From Tsukamurella sputi (GTDB lineage: Bacteria; Actinomycetota; Actinomycetes; Mycobacteriales; Mycobacteriaceae): a DNA stretch of 64,000 nt. The stretch is taken from positions 1-64,000 of the forward strand of contig NZ_VIGV01000011.1 of the NCBI RefSeq assembly GCF_007858445.1. The letters are read 5' to 3'. Positions 35,893 to 44,472 of the stretch are shown here, one piece after another. The position numbers and the translations under genes were made by a program. Position 1 is the stretch's first letter. Each line of letters opens with the position of its first letter. Below the pieces are notes generated by a model. That model made no database searches. It saw only the letters and a list, made by a program, of their open reading frames with translations, and had not been told where the DNA came from.

Positions 35893-37698
35893 TCACCGTC
35901 CCGCTGCATAGCCCTGCGCTCCCCTCGGGTTCGCGGCCGCGCAGAGCAGTCCGGTCCCGGGCTCGCGCCCCGCCATCGACAGCCGCCCCAGTGCCCAGTC
36001 CCCCGCTCGCGTGACGCGGTGGCCCCGTGCCTCGAGACCGGCGATCACGTCGTCGCCGAGGCGGTCCTCGACGACGACGCCTCCCGGCGTCCAGGTGCGC
36101 GGCCAGAAAGAGCTCGGCACGGCGGTGGTATGGAAGGCGGGGGCGTCGATCGCCTGTTGCGGGCTGTATCCACCGACGATCGTCCGTAGCAGGTAGAGCA
36201 GCTGCCATTGATCCTGCTGATCGCCTCCGGGCGAGCCCAGTGCGGTGACGGGAACCCCGTCGACGAGCACGAGCGTGGGGGTCAACGTGGTCCGGGGGCG
36301 CCGCCCGGGCGTCAGTGTCGCCGGTCCGCCCGGTTCCAGCCAGGTCATCTGCAGGCGGGTGCCCAGGCAGAAACCGAGTTCCGGGATCAGCGGGGAGGAC
36401 TGCAGCCAGCCGCCCGACGGCGTGATGGACACCATGTTCCCGTGACGGTCCGCCACGTCGAGGTGGCACGTGTCGCCGCGGACCTCGCCGGTCACGCGCA
36501 CCGTCGGCTCGCCGGCGCCGCCTCCTGCGGGGGTGTCGTAGTCCGCGCGCAGCGGCGGAAGGAAGGCGGTCCGTCCGGCGACGATGCCCGGCCGGAACTC
36601 GAGCGATGCATCGGGCGCGATCAGGGCCCGACGCTGGGCCGCGTACTCCGGGGAGAGCAATTGCTCGAGTGGTGCCTCGGTCGCGTCGCCGTAGTAGGCC
36701 TCGCGATCGGCGAAGGCCAGCTTCTGCGCCTCGATGATGCGGTGCGCCCCGTCGGCGGTGGACGGATCGAGTTCGTGGTCCTGGTAGCCCTCGAGGATCC
36801 GCAGCGTCTGCAACAGCACAGGGCCCTGTCCCCAGGGGCCGGTCTTGGCGATGGTGCGGCCGCGGAAGACGATGGTGACCGGCTCCTCCTCGCCCGCCCG
36901 GAACCCGGCGAAGTCGGCCCTGGTGATGACGCCCGCGTGGTCGGTCCCCGTCGAGTGCCGGTGCGGCGCCACGACGAAGTCCGCCGCGGCCGCGGCGACG
37001 AAGCCCGTCGACCACGCCGTACGCGCGGCCTCGATCCGTGCGACGCGCGCCTCCTCTCCGTCGCCCGCCACCGTCGCGCCCGCGTCGATCAATCGCTCCA
37101 GGGTGCGGGCGTAGGCGGGGTTGTGGAGCACCTCGCCGTCGGCCGGCACACGTCCGTCGGGCAGCCAGACCTTCGCCGATGTCGGCCAGTGCCGCTCGAA
37201 CAGCTCGCGGACCGCCGCGATCGCGTCACCGACGCGGCCCACCATGGGGCAGCCGTCACGGGCGTAGCCGATGGCGAACTCCAGCACCTCGGACAGCTCC
37301 CAGGTGCCGTGTTCGGCCAGCAGGTGCAGCCACGCGTCGACAGCCCCGGGGACCGCTGCCGCCAGAGCGCCCGCACCGGGCACCATTTCCAGCCCCTCCG
37401 CGAGGAAGTGCTCGCGGGAGGCGCCGGCGGGGGCGGGCCCCTGCCCCATGAGCACGCGCGGCGCGCCGGTGCGGACGTCGAAGAAGACCCCCGTGAGGTC
37501 TCCGCCCGGCCCGTTGAGGTGTGGCTCGGCCACGTGGAGCACGAAGCCGGCGGCGACCGCGGCGTCGAAGGCGTTGCCGCCCCGCTCCAGCACCGCCTGC
37601 GCGGCGGCGGTGGCGAGCCAGTGGGTCGACGCGCTCATCCCGAAGGACCCCCGCAGCGTGGGACGGGTGGTGAGGGCCTCGGGTGTGGTGAAGTCCAT
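35893..37698 (-). CDS. gamma-glutamyltransferase
   Basis: 601-aa Ntn hydrolase that transfers or hydrolyses gamma-glutamyl groups; it is expected to cut itself into two subunits before a threonine. The likely nucleophile is the T of RGDTCHLDVADRHGNMVSITPS; a C replaces the second T often seen next to it. The N-terminal ALERGGNAFDAAVAAG-like segment and the late TPTLVLVDGVPVTALGSPGGDQQ are typical. No signal peptide is visible, so the location is uncertain. It lies 46 nt downstream of uvrA on the same strand. Confidence 0.92.
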   Translation of the reverse strand: MDFTTPEALTTRPTLRGSFGMSASTHWLATAAAQAVLERGGNAFDAAVAAGFVLHVAEPHLNGPGGDLTGVFFDVRTGAPRVLMGQGPAPAGASREHFLAEGLEMVPGAGALAAAVPGAVDAWLHLLAEHGTWELSEVLEFAIGYARDGCPMVGRVGDAIAAVRELFERHWPTSAKVWLPDGRVPADGEVLHNPAYARTLERLIDAGATVAGDGEEARVARIEAARTAWSTGFVAAAAADFVVAPHRHSTGTDHAGVITRADFAGFRAGEEEPVTIVFRGRTIAKTGPWGQGPVLLQTLRILEGYQDHELDPSTADGAHRIIEAQKLAFADREAYYGDATEAPLEQLLSPEYAAQRRALIAPDASLEFRPGIVAGRTAFLPPLRADYDTPAGGGAGEPTVRVTGEVRGDTCHLDVADRHGNMVSITPSGGWLQSSPLIPELGFCLGTRLQMTWLEPGGPATLTPGRRPRTTLTPTLVLVDGVPVTALGSPGGDQQDQWQLLYLLRTIVGGYSPQQAIDAPAFHTTAVPSSFWPRTWTPGGVVVEDRLGDDVIAGLEARGHRVTRAGDWALGRLSMAGREPGTGLLCAAANPRGAQGYAAGR

Positions 37699-37744
37699 CG
37701 TTACCTCCGTTCGGCACCGACCTGCGGTGCCATCAGGGCCGCTG

Positions 37745-40603
37745 TCAGGCGCCGAGGACCTCCGCGAGGAACTTCCCCGTGTACGACTCGGGGACCGCGG
37801 CGACGTCCTCGGGCGTGCCCTGGGCCACGACGGTGCCGCCCCCGCTGCCGCCCTCGGGCCCCATGTCGACGATCCAGTCGGCGGTCTTGATCACGTCCAG
37901 GTTGTGCTCGATGACGATCACCGAGTTCCCCTTGTCGACCAGCCCGTCGATCACCTGGAGCAGCTTGGCGATGTCCTCGAAGTGCAGGCCCGTGGTGGGC
38001 TCGTCGAGGATGTAGATCGTGCGCCCGTTGGACCGTTTCTGCAGCTCGGCGGCGAGCTTGACGCGCTGCGCCTCGCCGCCGGACAGCGTGGTGGCGGGCT
38101 GCCCCAGCCGGACGTAGCCGAGGCCGACCTCGACCAGCGTCTTGAGGTAACGGTGGATCGAGGTGACGGCCTCGAAGAAGTCGGCGGCCTCCTCGATCGG
38201 CATGTCGAGCACCTCGGCGATGTTCTTGCCCTTGTAGTGCACCTCCAGCGTCTCGCGGTTGTACCGCGCGCCATGGCACACCTCGCACGGAACGTAGACG
38301 TCCGGCAGGAAGTTCATCTCGATCTTGATGGTGCCGTCACCCGAGCAGGCCTCGCACCGGCCGCCCTTGACGTTGAACGAGAACCGTCCGGGCTGGTAGC
38401 CGCGCACCTTGGCCTCGGTGGTCGCGGCGAAAAGCGTGCGGATCTTGTCGAAGACGCCGGTGTACGTGGCCGGGTTCGACCGCGGCGTGCGGCCGATCGG
38501 CGACTGGTCGACCTGCACCAGCTTGTCCAGATCGTCGAGACCCGTGACGCGGCTGTGCCGCCCCGGTACTTGCCGCGCGCCGTTGAGCTTGTTCGCCAGC
38601 ACCGTCGAGAGGATGTCGTTGACCAGAGTCGACTTGCCCGAACCCGATACACCGGTGACGGCCGTCAGCACGCCCAACGGGAAGGCCACGTCGATGTTCT
38701 GCAGGTTGTGCTCGCGCGCGCCGACCACCTTGAGCTGGCGTTTCTTGTCGATCGGCCGCCGCACGGCGGGCACGGGCAGTGCGCGCCGCCCCGAAAGGTA
38801 GGCGCCGGTCAGCGAGTCCTTGTTCTTGAGCAGCGCCTTGTACGTGCCGCTGTGCACCACGTTGCCGCCGTGCTCACCCGCGTAGGGGCCGATGTCGACC
38901 ACCCAGTCGGCCATGCGGATCGTGTCCTCGTCGTGCTCGACCACGATGAGTGTGTTGCCCAGGTCGCGCAGGCGGACGAGGGTGTCGATGAGGCGGCGGT
39001 TGTCGCGCTGATGCAGGCCGATCGACGGCTCGTCGAGCACGTACAGCACGCCCGCGAGGCCCGACCCGATCTGCGTGGCGAGCCGGATGCGCTGCGCCTC
39101 ACCGCCGGACAGCGAGCCCGCCGCGCGCGAGAGCGACAGGTACTCCAGGCCCACGTCCAGCAGGAAGGCTATGCGGGCCTGCACCTCCTTGAGCACGCGA
39201 CCGGCGATCGCCGCCTCGCGCGCGCCGAGCTTGAGATCGGACAGGTAGTCCGAGCACTCCCCTACGGACATCGCCGAGACGTCCGCGATCGACTTCTCCC
39301 CGAAGCGCGGATGATCGAGCGTGACCGCGAGGATCTCGGGACGCAGGCGGGCGCCCGAACAGGCCGGACACGGCACGTCGCGCATGTAGCCCTCGTACCG
39401 CTCCTTCATCTGCTCCGACTCGGTGGATTCCAAGCGGCGGTGCAGGAAGGGCATGACGCCCTCGAACTCCGCGTAGTACGAGCGGGTGCGGCCGTACCGG
39501 TTGCGGTACTTGACGTGCACCTGGTGCTCGGAGCCCTCGATGACGGCCTTGCGGGCCTTCGCCGACAGGTCCTTCCACGGGGTGTCCAGGTCGAAGCCCA
39601 TCGCGTCGGCGAGGCCGGAGAGCAGGCGCAGGAAGTACTCGGCACTCTGCCCCGACGACCAGGGGGCGATGGCGCCGTCGGCCAGGGAGAGCAGCGGATC
39701 GGGCACGACGAGCTCCGGGTCGACCTCCTTGCGGACGCCGAGTCCGTCGCACTCCGGGCACGCGCCGTACGGCGAGTTGAAGGAGAAGGAACGGGGCTCC
39801 AGATCGTCGACGGCGATGGGGTGGCCGTTGGGGCAGGCCATCTTCTCGGAGAACCGCCGTTCCCGCTCGGGATCGTTCTCCTCGCGGTCCACGAAATCGA
39901 GCACGACGATGCCGTCGGCCAGCCGGAGCGCGGTCTCGATCGAGTCGGTGAGCCGCTGCTTCGCGGAGGTCTTCACCGCGAGCCGGTCCACCACGACCTC
40001 GATGTCGTGCTTCTCCTGCTTCTTGAGCTTGGGCGGCTCACTGAGCGGGTGCACCACCCCGTCGATCCGGGCGCGCGAGTAGCCCTGCGTCTGCAGTTGG
40101 TTGAACAGGTCCACGAACTCACCCTTGCGAGTGCGGACGACGGGCGCGAGCACCTGGAACCGGGTTCCCTGCTCCATCTCGAGCACCTGATCGACGATCT
40201 GCTGCGGCGTCTGCCGTGCGATCACCGAACCGCACTCGGGGCAGTGCGGCGTGCCCGCGCGGGCGTACAGCAGGCGCAGGTAGTCGTAGACCTCCGTGAT
40301 GGTGCCGACGGTGGACCGCGGGTTGCGGTTAGTCGACTTCTGGTCGATCGACACCGCGGGCGAGAGACCTTCGATGAAGTCCACGTCGGGCTTGTCCATC
40401 TGCCCGAGGAACTGCCGCGCGTACGCCGACAGCGATTCGACGTAGCGGCGCTGCCCCTCCGCGAAGATCGTGTCGAACGCGAGGCTGGACTTGCCGGACC
40501 CGGACAGGCCGGTGAACACGATCAGGCTGTCGCGCGGGAGATCCACATCGACACCCCGCAGGTTGTGTTCGCGCGCTCCGCGCACGATCAGGCGATCAGC
40601 CAC
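37745..40603 (-). CDS. uvrA: excinuclease ABC subunit A
   Basis: 952-aa ATPase that finds bulky lesions in nucleotide-excision repair. Two ABC modules: Walker [13 protein letters not shown] near residue 33 and [13 protein letters not shown] near residue 640, with signatures [17 protein letters not shown] and [16 protein letters not shown]. Zinc-binding clusters are visible around [33 protein letters not shown] and [27 protein letters not shown]. Its promoter at 40658-40680 matches the mycobacterial RecA-independent damage promoter, as does that of uvrB. Confidence 0.98.
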   Translation of the reverse strand: MADRLIVRGAREHNLRGVDVDLPRDSLIVFTGLSGSGKSSLAFDTIFAEGQRRYVESLSAYARQFLGQMDKPDVDFIEGLSPAVSIDQKSTNRNPRSTVGTITEVYDYLRLLYARAGTPHCPECGSVIARQTPQQIVDQVLEMEQGTRFQVLAPVVRTRKGEFVDLFNQLQTQGYSRARIDGVVHPLSEPPKLKKQEKHDIEVVVDRLAVKTSAKQRLTDSIETALRLADGIVVLDFVDREENDPERERRFSEKMACPNGHPIAVDDLEPRSFSFNSPYGACPECDGLGVRKEVDPELVVPDPLLSLADGAIAPWSSGQSAEYFLRLLSGLADAMGFDLDTPWKDLSAKARKAVIEGSEHQVHVKYRNRYGRTRSYYAEFEGVMPFLHRRLESTESEQMKERYEGYMRDVPCPACSGARLRPEILAVTLDHPRFGEKSIADVSAMSVGECSDYLSDLKLGAREAAIAGRVLKEVQARIAFLLDVGLEYLSLSRAAGSLSGGEAQRIRLATQIGSGLAGVLYVLDEPSIGLHQRDNRRLIDTLVRLRDLGNTLIVVEHDEDTIRMADWVVDIGPYAGEHGGNVVHSGTYKALLKNKDSLTGAYLSGRRALPVPAVRRPIDKKRQLKVVGAREHNLQNIDVAFPLGVLTAVTGVSGSGKSTLVNDILSTVLANKLNGARQVPGRHSRVTGLDDLDKLVQVDQSPIGRTPRSNPATYTGVFDKIRTLFAATTEAKVRGYQPGRFSFNVKGGRCEACSGDGTIKIEMNFLPDVYVPCEVCHGARYNRETLEVHYKGKNIAEVLDMPIEEAADFFEAVTSIHRYLKTLVEVGLGYVRLGQPATTLSGGEAQRVKLAAELQKRSNGRTIYILDEPTTGLHFEDIAKLLQVIDGLVDKGNSVIVIEHNLDVIKTADWIVDMGPEGGSGGGTVVAQGTPEDVAAVPESYTGKFLAEVLGA

Positions 40604-40657
40604 CGTCTCATCCTCTTCCGTCTTCGACCCTCGCGGCCCACAGATGGGCCCGCAACA

Positions 40658-40680
40658 ATGCTAGAGAAGGCCACCGACAA
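40658..40680 (-). promoter_or_regulatory. PafBC-type DNA-damage promoter of uvrA
   Basis: TTGTCGGTG (40672-40680), exactly 8 nt, TAGCAT (40658-40663): a full match to TTGTCRGTG-N8-TANNNT as known for RecA-independent promoters activated by PafBC in mycobacteria. The predicted leader is about 47 nt. Confidence 0.85.
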
Positions 40681-40709
40681 GTTTTTCCCCGCGCGGTAGC
40701 GTGAGGCCC

Positions 40710-41315
40710 GTGACCACCACGATCAGCCAGATCTCCGTCGGCCCCATGGACAACAACGTGTACCTGGTCGGTGATTCCGCCGGACACACCCTGCTCATCG
40801 ACGCCGCCAACGATGCGGAGGAGGTGCTCGCCGCCGCGCGGGAGATCGGCGGCGTCGAACTGATCCTCACCACCCATCGCCATCCCGACCACTGGCAGGC
40901 ATTGGCCGAGGTCAAGGCCGGGCTGGGCGTCCCGTCGGCTGCGGGCGTGAACGACGCCGAGGGCATCCCGGTACCCACCGACCGCCCCCTCTCCGACGGC
41001 GAGGTGCTCACGATCGGCGACCTCGTCTTCGACGTCATCGAGCTGGTCGGGCACACGCCCGGATCGATCGCGCTCGCCCTGCGACCCGAGTTCGACGGTG
41101 CGCCGGTCCACCTGTTCACCGGCGACTGTCTCTTCCCCGGCGGGGTGGGCAAGACCTGGGAGCCCGGCGACTTCGACCGCCTGTACGGCGACGTGACCAC
41201 CAAGCTGTTCGACCGGTTCGACGACGACACCGTCGTACACCCCGGCCACGGCAAGGGCACCACCCTCGGTGCCGAGCGCCCGCACCTCGCGGAGTGGCGC
41301 GAGCGCGGCTGGTGA
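40710..41315 (+). CDS. metallo-beta-lactamase-fold hydrolase (glyoxalase II-like)
   Basis: 201 aa with the zinc motif HRHPDH (THRHPDHWQAL), then the second histidine in GHTPGSIAL, FTGDCLFPGG and the final VVHPGHGKGT. A gene of this fold divergent from uvrA is conserved in mycobacteria (Rv1637c position). Start GTG 40710 follows TAGCGT (40697-40702) by 7 nt, a leaderless pattern; GTG 40701 is the alternative. The substrate is unknown. Confidence 0.92.
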   Translation: MTTTISQISVGPMDNNVYLVGDSAGHTLLIDAANDAEEVLAAAREIGGVELILTTHRHPDHWQALAEVKAGLGVPSAAGVNDAEGIPVPTDRPLSDGEVLTIGDLVFDVIELVGHTPGSIALALRPEFDGAPVHLFTGDCLFPGGVGKTWEPGDFDRLYGDVTTKLFDRFDDDTVVHPGHGKGTTLGAERPHLAEWRERGW

Positions 41316-41324
41316 ACAGCGCAG

Positions 41325-41341
41325 TGTGACAAGAGGTCACA
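41325..41341. promoter_or_regulatory. palindrome TGTGAC-N5-GTCACA
   Basis: A perfect 6-bp inverted repeat 42 nt upstream of the SDR start. It resembles a CRP/FNR-family site, but the half-sites are one base further apart than the usual TGTGA-N6-TCACA. Perhaps an operator for the SDR and the following genes. Confidence 0.4.
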
Positions 41342-41382
41342 TCGTTTGTTCCAAGACCGAACCGTCGGGCAAGGTCGTCGGC

Positions 41383-42126
41383 ATGACTGAATCAGTGGTT
41401 GTCGTCACGGGTGCCGGACGCGGGATCGGCGGGTGCATCGCACGATCGCTCGCGAAGGACGGCGCTCGCGTCGTGCTTGCGGGGCGCACTGCGTCGTCCC
41501 TCGAGTCGGTACGGACAGCGATCGAGGCCGACGGCGGCACCGCCCTCGTGCACCCCACCGATGTCACCGACGAGGCCTCGGTCGCCAGCCTCTTCGCGGC
41601 CGCCGACGAGACCTTCGGGCGAGTCGACGTCCTGGTCAACAACGCCGGGGTCGGCGCGCACACGGAACTGCAGGATCTGACCGCATCCGACTGGGAGCAG
41701 GTGTTCGCCACGAACGTCCGCGGCATGTTCTTGTGCAGCCGCGAGGCCGGGCGACGGTTCCACGAGGCCGGTGCCGGCCGCGCGATCAACATCGCCTCGG
41801 TGTTCGGCTTGGTCGGCCGGTCCGGCTTCGCGGCGTACTCCGCCTCGAAGGGCGCCGTCATCAGCTTCACGCGTTCCGTGGCGGTCGAATGGGCGCGTGT
41901 CGGGGCGCAGATGAACACTGTCGCACCGGGACTCATCGCGACCGACATCAACGCCGAGCTGCGTGCCGATACCGCCCTGTACAAGCACGTCCTGCGGGGC
42001 ATCCCGGCCGGCCGGATGGGGACGGTGGAGGAGATCGCCGGGGTGGTTACTTACCTGTCGCTGTACGCCCCCGACTTCCTCACCGGCCAGACCATCGCCG
42101 TCGACGGCGGGGAGTCGAGCGTGTAG
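41383..42126 (+). CDS. short-chain dehydrogenase/reductase
   Basis: 247-aa classical SDR: TGAGRGIGG (residues 9-17), NNAGVGA, catalytic S and YxxxK in ASVFGLVGRSGFAAYSASKG, and C-terminal PDFLTGQTIAVDGG, as in FabG-like 3-oxoacyl reductases. The substrate cannot be told. A flavin hydroxylase and a small membrane protein follow on the same strand, after 94 nt. Confidence 0.9.
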   Translation: MTESVVVVTGAGRGIGGCIARSLAKDGARVVLAGRTASSLESVRTAIEADGGTALVHPTDVTDEASVASLFAAADETFGRVDVLVNNAGVGAHTELQDLTASDWEQVFATNVRGMFLCSREAGRRFHEAGAGRAINIASVFGLVGRSGFAAYSASKGAVISFTRSVAVEWARVGAQMNTVAPGLIATDINAELRADTALYKHVLRGIPAGRMGTVEEIAGVVTYLSLYAPDFLTGQTIAVDGGESSV

Positions 42127-42220
42127 GTCAGCGCCGCCGCCCGCGGCGGTCCGTCCGCTTCACGGGCCCAGTGCCGGCGCCCCGATAGGCTCGACCACGT
42201 CCACCCACGGGAGGAGAGCC

Positions 42221-43408
42221 GTGAACGGCCCCCGAGTACTGATCGCCGGCGCGAGCATCGCGGGTCCCGCGCTTGCGCACTGGCTCGCGCGCTACGGCGC
42301 GGAGGTCACCGTCGTGGAGCGCGCTCCCGCCCTCCGCCCGGGCGGCCAGGCGGTCGATGCACGCGGGGTCGCCCGGGAGGTGATCCGTCGCATGGGTCTC
42401 GACGAGCAGGTCCGGGCCGCGCGCACCGAGACGGCGGGCGCCCGCATGGTCGACGAGGACGGCACGGTCCTCGAGACCTTCAGCGCCGAGGACGACGGCG
42501 GCGATGGCTTCATCGCCGACATCGAGATCCTGCGCGGTGACTTCTCCCGGGTCCTCCACGACGCGACGGCCGACCGGGTCGAGTACGTCTTCGGCGATCG
42601 GATCACCGCGCTGACGCAGGACGCCGACGGCGTCGACGTGAGCTTCGAGCACGGCGAGGAGCGTCGGTTCGAACTGGTCGTGGGCGCCGACGGCCTGCGC
42701 TCGTCGCTCCGCGCCCTCGCCTTCGGCCCGCACGAGCGGTACCTGCACCACCTCGGGCAGACGATGGCCTTCTACACCGCGCCCAACGAGTTCGGGCTCG
42801 ACCGCTGGCTCATCGACTGCACCACGCCGGGCCGCACCGCGGGACTGCGCCCCATCCGCGACGCGACGCTCGGCATGGCTCTGTTCTCGTTCGCCTCGCC
42901 TGAGCCCGATCGCGACGCGGGTAGACGCGATGTCGTGGCGCAGAAACGTCTGCTGCGCGAGCGGATGCAGGGTATGGGCTGGCTGACGCCCCGCATTCTC
43001 GAGCACCTCGACGCCGCCGACGACTTCTACCTCGACGAGGTCGCCCAGGTGGTGATGGACACCTGGTCCACGGGCCGCGTGGTGCTGTTGGGCGACGCCG
43101 CGTTCTGCTCGTCTCCGATGTCGGGACAGGGCACCAGCCTCGCGCTGGTGGGGGCGTACGTCCTCGCCGGCGAGCTCGCGGCCGCGAGATGGAACCCCGG
43201 ACCCGCGTTCGCGGAGTACGAGCGGCTCCTGCGCCCGATGGTGGACGCGAACCAACAGGTGGCTCGATGGAACGCCGCGAGCCGCGTGGTCCCCGCTCCC
43301 GGCGAGGAGCCGCCGACTTCCCCCGCGGAGTGGGACATGGCGGTCATCGAGCGCGCGATCAACGGCATCGACCTGCCCGACTACTCCGCAGCGAACTCAC
43401 ATGGATGA
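42221..43408 (+). CDS. FAD-dependent monooxygenase (PHBH-type)
   Basis: 395-aa aromatic-hydroxylase-like flavoprotein: FAD motif LIAGASIAGPALAHWLARYG at the start, the DG motif VVGADGLRSSLR, and the second FAD motif GRVVLLGDAAFCSSPMSGQGTSLAL. Related to TetX and rifampicin-type monooxygenases, though that is family-level only. The GTG start is preceded by GGGAGGAG. It overlaps the next small gene by 8 nt. Confidence 0.9.
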   Translation: MNGPRVLIAGASIAGPALAHWLARYGAEVTVVERAPALRPGGQAVDARGVAREVIRRMGLDEQVRAARTETAGARMVDEDGTVLETFSAEDDGGDGFIADIEILRGDFSRVLHDATADRVEYVFGDRITALTQDADGVDVSFEHGEERRFELVVGADGLRSSLRALAFGPHERYLHHLGQTMAFYTAPNEFGLDRWLIDCTTPGRTAGLRPIRDATLGMALFSFASPEPDRDAGRRDVVAQKRLLRERMQGMGWLTPRILEHLDAADDFYLDEVAQVVMDTWSTGRVVLLGDAAFCSSPMSGQGTSLALVGAYVLAGELAAARWNPGPAFAEYERLLRPMVDANQQVARWNAASRVVPAPGEEPPTSPAEWDMAVIERAINGIDLPDYSAANSHG

Positions 43409-43664
43409 CGACGACATCCCCGGCGAGGCGGTCAGTGCCCGCGAGCGCCTGCGCTCCGGCAACGTCGAGACTCCCCCGCCGGACATGCGGCGGACACGGC
43501 GCAAGGCCACCGTCCTGTTCCTTCTCGCGTTCGTCGGTGCACCGGTGATCGGCGTGACCTTCCTCGATAGCGACCCCGTGACGAAGACCGTCGTCGGTCT
43601 CCTCCTGGCGGCGTACGTGGTGATCATGGGCTACCTGATGGTGCGGACGATCATCCGGCGCTAG
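43401..43664 (+). CDS. small membrane protein
   Basis: 87 aa: a soluble acidic N-terminus, then two membrane segments (about residues 37-54 and 63-82) and a terminal MVRTIIRR. Not recognised. Translation is coupled to the FAD monooxygenase through an 8-nt overlap. Confidence 0.7.
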   Translation: MDDDDIPGEAVSARERLRSGNVETPPPDMRRTRRKATVLFLLAFVGAPVIGVTFLDSDPVTKTVVGLLLAAYVVIMGYLMVRTIIRR

Positions 43665-43681
43665 CCGACCACGCGGCCGCG

Positions 43682-43858
43682 CTATCCGACGGTCTTGTCC
43701 TTCTTGCCGCCCTTGCCGGTGACCCACGAGAGCAGTTCACCGACCGCACCGTCGAGCGGGGACCTCCCGCGTTTCACCGAATCCTTGCCCGTCAGCCAGG
43801 CCAGCGCACCGCCAAGGGCGGAGTCGGTCGCCGAGGGGCGTTCGTCACGTGCTGTCAT
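43682..43858 (-). CDS. 58-aa protein with an internal 14-residue repeat
   Basis: Two copies of a D-S/G-A-L/V-G-x-x-L-A/S-W-L/V-T-G-K unit (residues 12-25 and 36-49) are joined by a basic linker (DSVKRGRSPL); the C-terminus is lysine-rich. Each unit could form a short amphipathic helix. GGAGG lies 6 nt before ATG 43858, which decides the start over ATG 43864. It is divergent from a marR gene, with a 21-bp palindrome between them, so it is probably a target of that regulator. The function is unknown. Confidence 0.7.
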   Translation of the reverse strand: MTARDERPSATDSALGGALAWLTGKDSVKRGRSPLDGAVGELLSWVTGKGGKKDKTVG

Positions 43859-43874
43859 GATCATCCTCCGCTTG

Positions 43875-43895
43875 AGTGTTTGATGATCAAACACT
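43875..43895. promoter_or_regulatory. MarR operator (21-bp perfect palindrome)
   Basis: 10-bp arms AGTGTTTGAT around a single G. Its right end touches the TAACCT -10 (43895-43900) of the MarR gene, and its left end is 16 nt from the start of the 58-aa gene. Autorepression and control of both genes are expected. Confidence 0.8.
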
Positions 43896-43906
43896 AACCT
43901 GGAGAC

Positions 43907-44395
43907 ATGCTCCCTGTCGAGAACGAACGTGCCGAGCGCGAACGGTCGATCGGTCGCACCATGGCCGACTTGCAGGCCGCCATCGACACGGACGACCAGG
44001 CACTGGCCGATCACCTCGGCATCGGCCGTACGGATCTGCGCTGCCTGGACATCGTCTTCCGGCAGGGCCCGCAGCCCGTGCGGCACCTGGCCCGGCTGAT
44101 GCGCCTCACCCCCGGATCGGTCACCACGATGACCGACCGGCTCGTCACCGCCGGATACGTCCACCGCATCAGCGATCCCGATCACGGGCGGAGGGTCCTC
44201 GTCACCCCGACGCCGCGCTGCGTCGAGATCATCACCGAGCTCTTCAGCGATCGGGTTGCGGAGGCGCATACCGCGCTGCGTCGGTTCGACGATGCGCAGC
44301 TCGCCGCGATCGAGGAGTTCCTCCGGCTCAGCGTCGCCCGGCACGTCGCCTCGGCCGCGGAGCTGCAGGGCAGAGCACGACCCGACCGCGGGTGA
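43907..44395 (+). CDS. MarR-family transcriptional regulator
   Basis: 162-aa winged-helix regulator: GRTDLRCLDIVFRQGPQPVRHLARLMRLTPGSVTTMTDRLVTAGYVHRISDPDHGRRVLVTPT shows the recognition helix and wing. TAACCT ends 6 nt before the ATG, predicting a leaderless message. It ends in a small hairpin (GGGTGAG/CTCACCC, 44390-44407) that overlaps the stop. Confidence 0.92.
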   Translation: MLPVENERAERERSIGRTMADLQAAIDTDDQALADHLGIGRTDLRCLDIVFRQGPQPVRHLARLMRLTPGSVTTMTDRLVTAGYVHRISDPDHGRRVLVTPTPRCVEIITELFSDRVAEAHTALRRFDDAQLAAIEEFLRLSVARHVASAAELQGRARPDRG

Positions 44396-44472
44396 GGGCG
44401 CTCACCCCACGGGCCGCGCGGATCGTGGACAATGGACGGTCTGATTCATCGCAGCCGTCCACGAGGAGTCCC

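Noticed and set aside
40604-40709. LexA/SOS box for uvrA
   Set aside because: No TCGAAC-N4-GTTCGA-like sequence found; the PafBC-type element explains the region better.
44390-44407. Hairpin overlapping the MarR stop as a definite terminator
   Set aside because: Only a 7-bp stem with no T-run; mentioned with the gene but not called separately.
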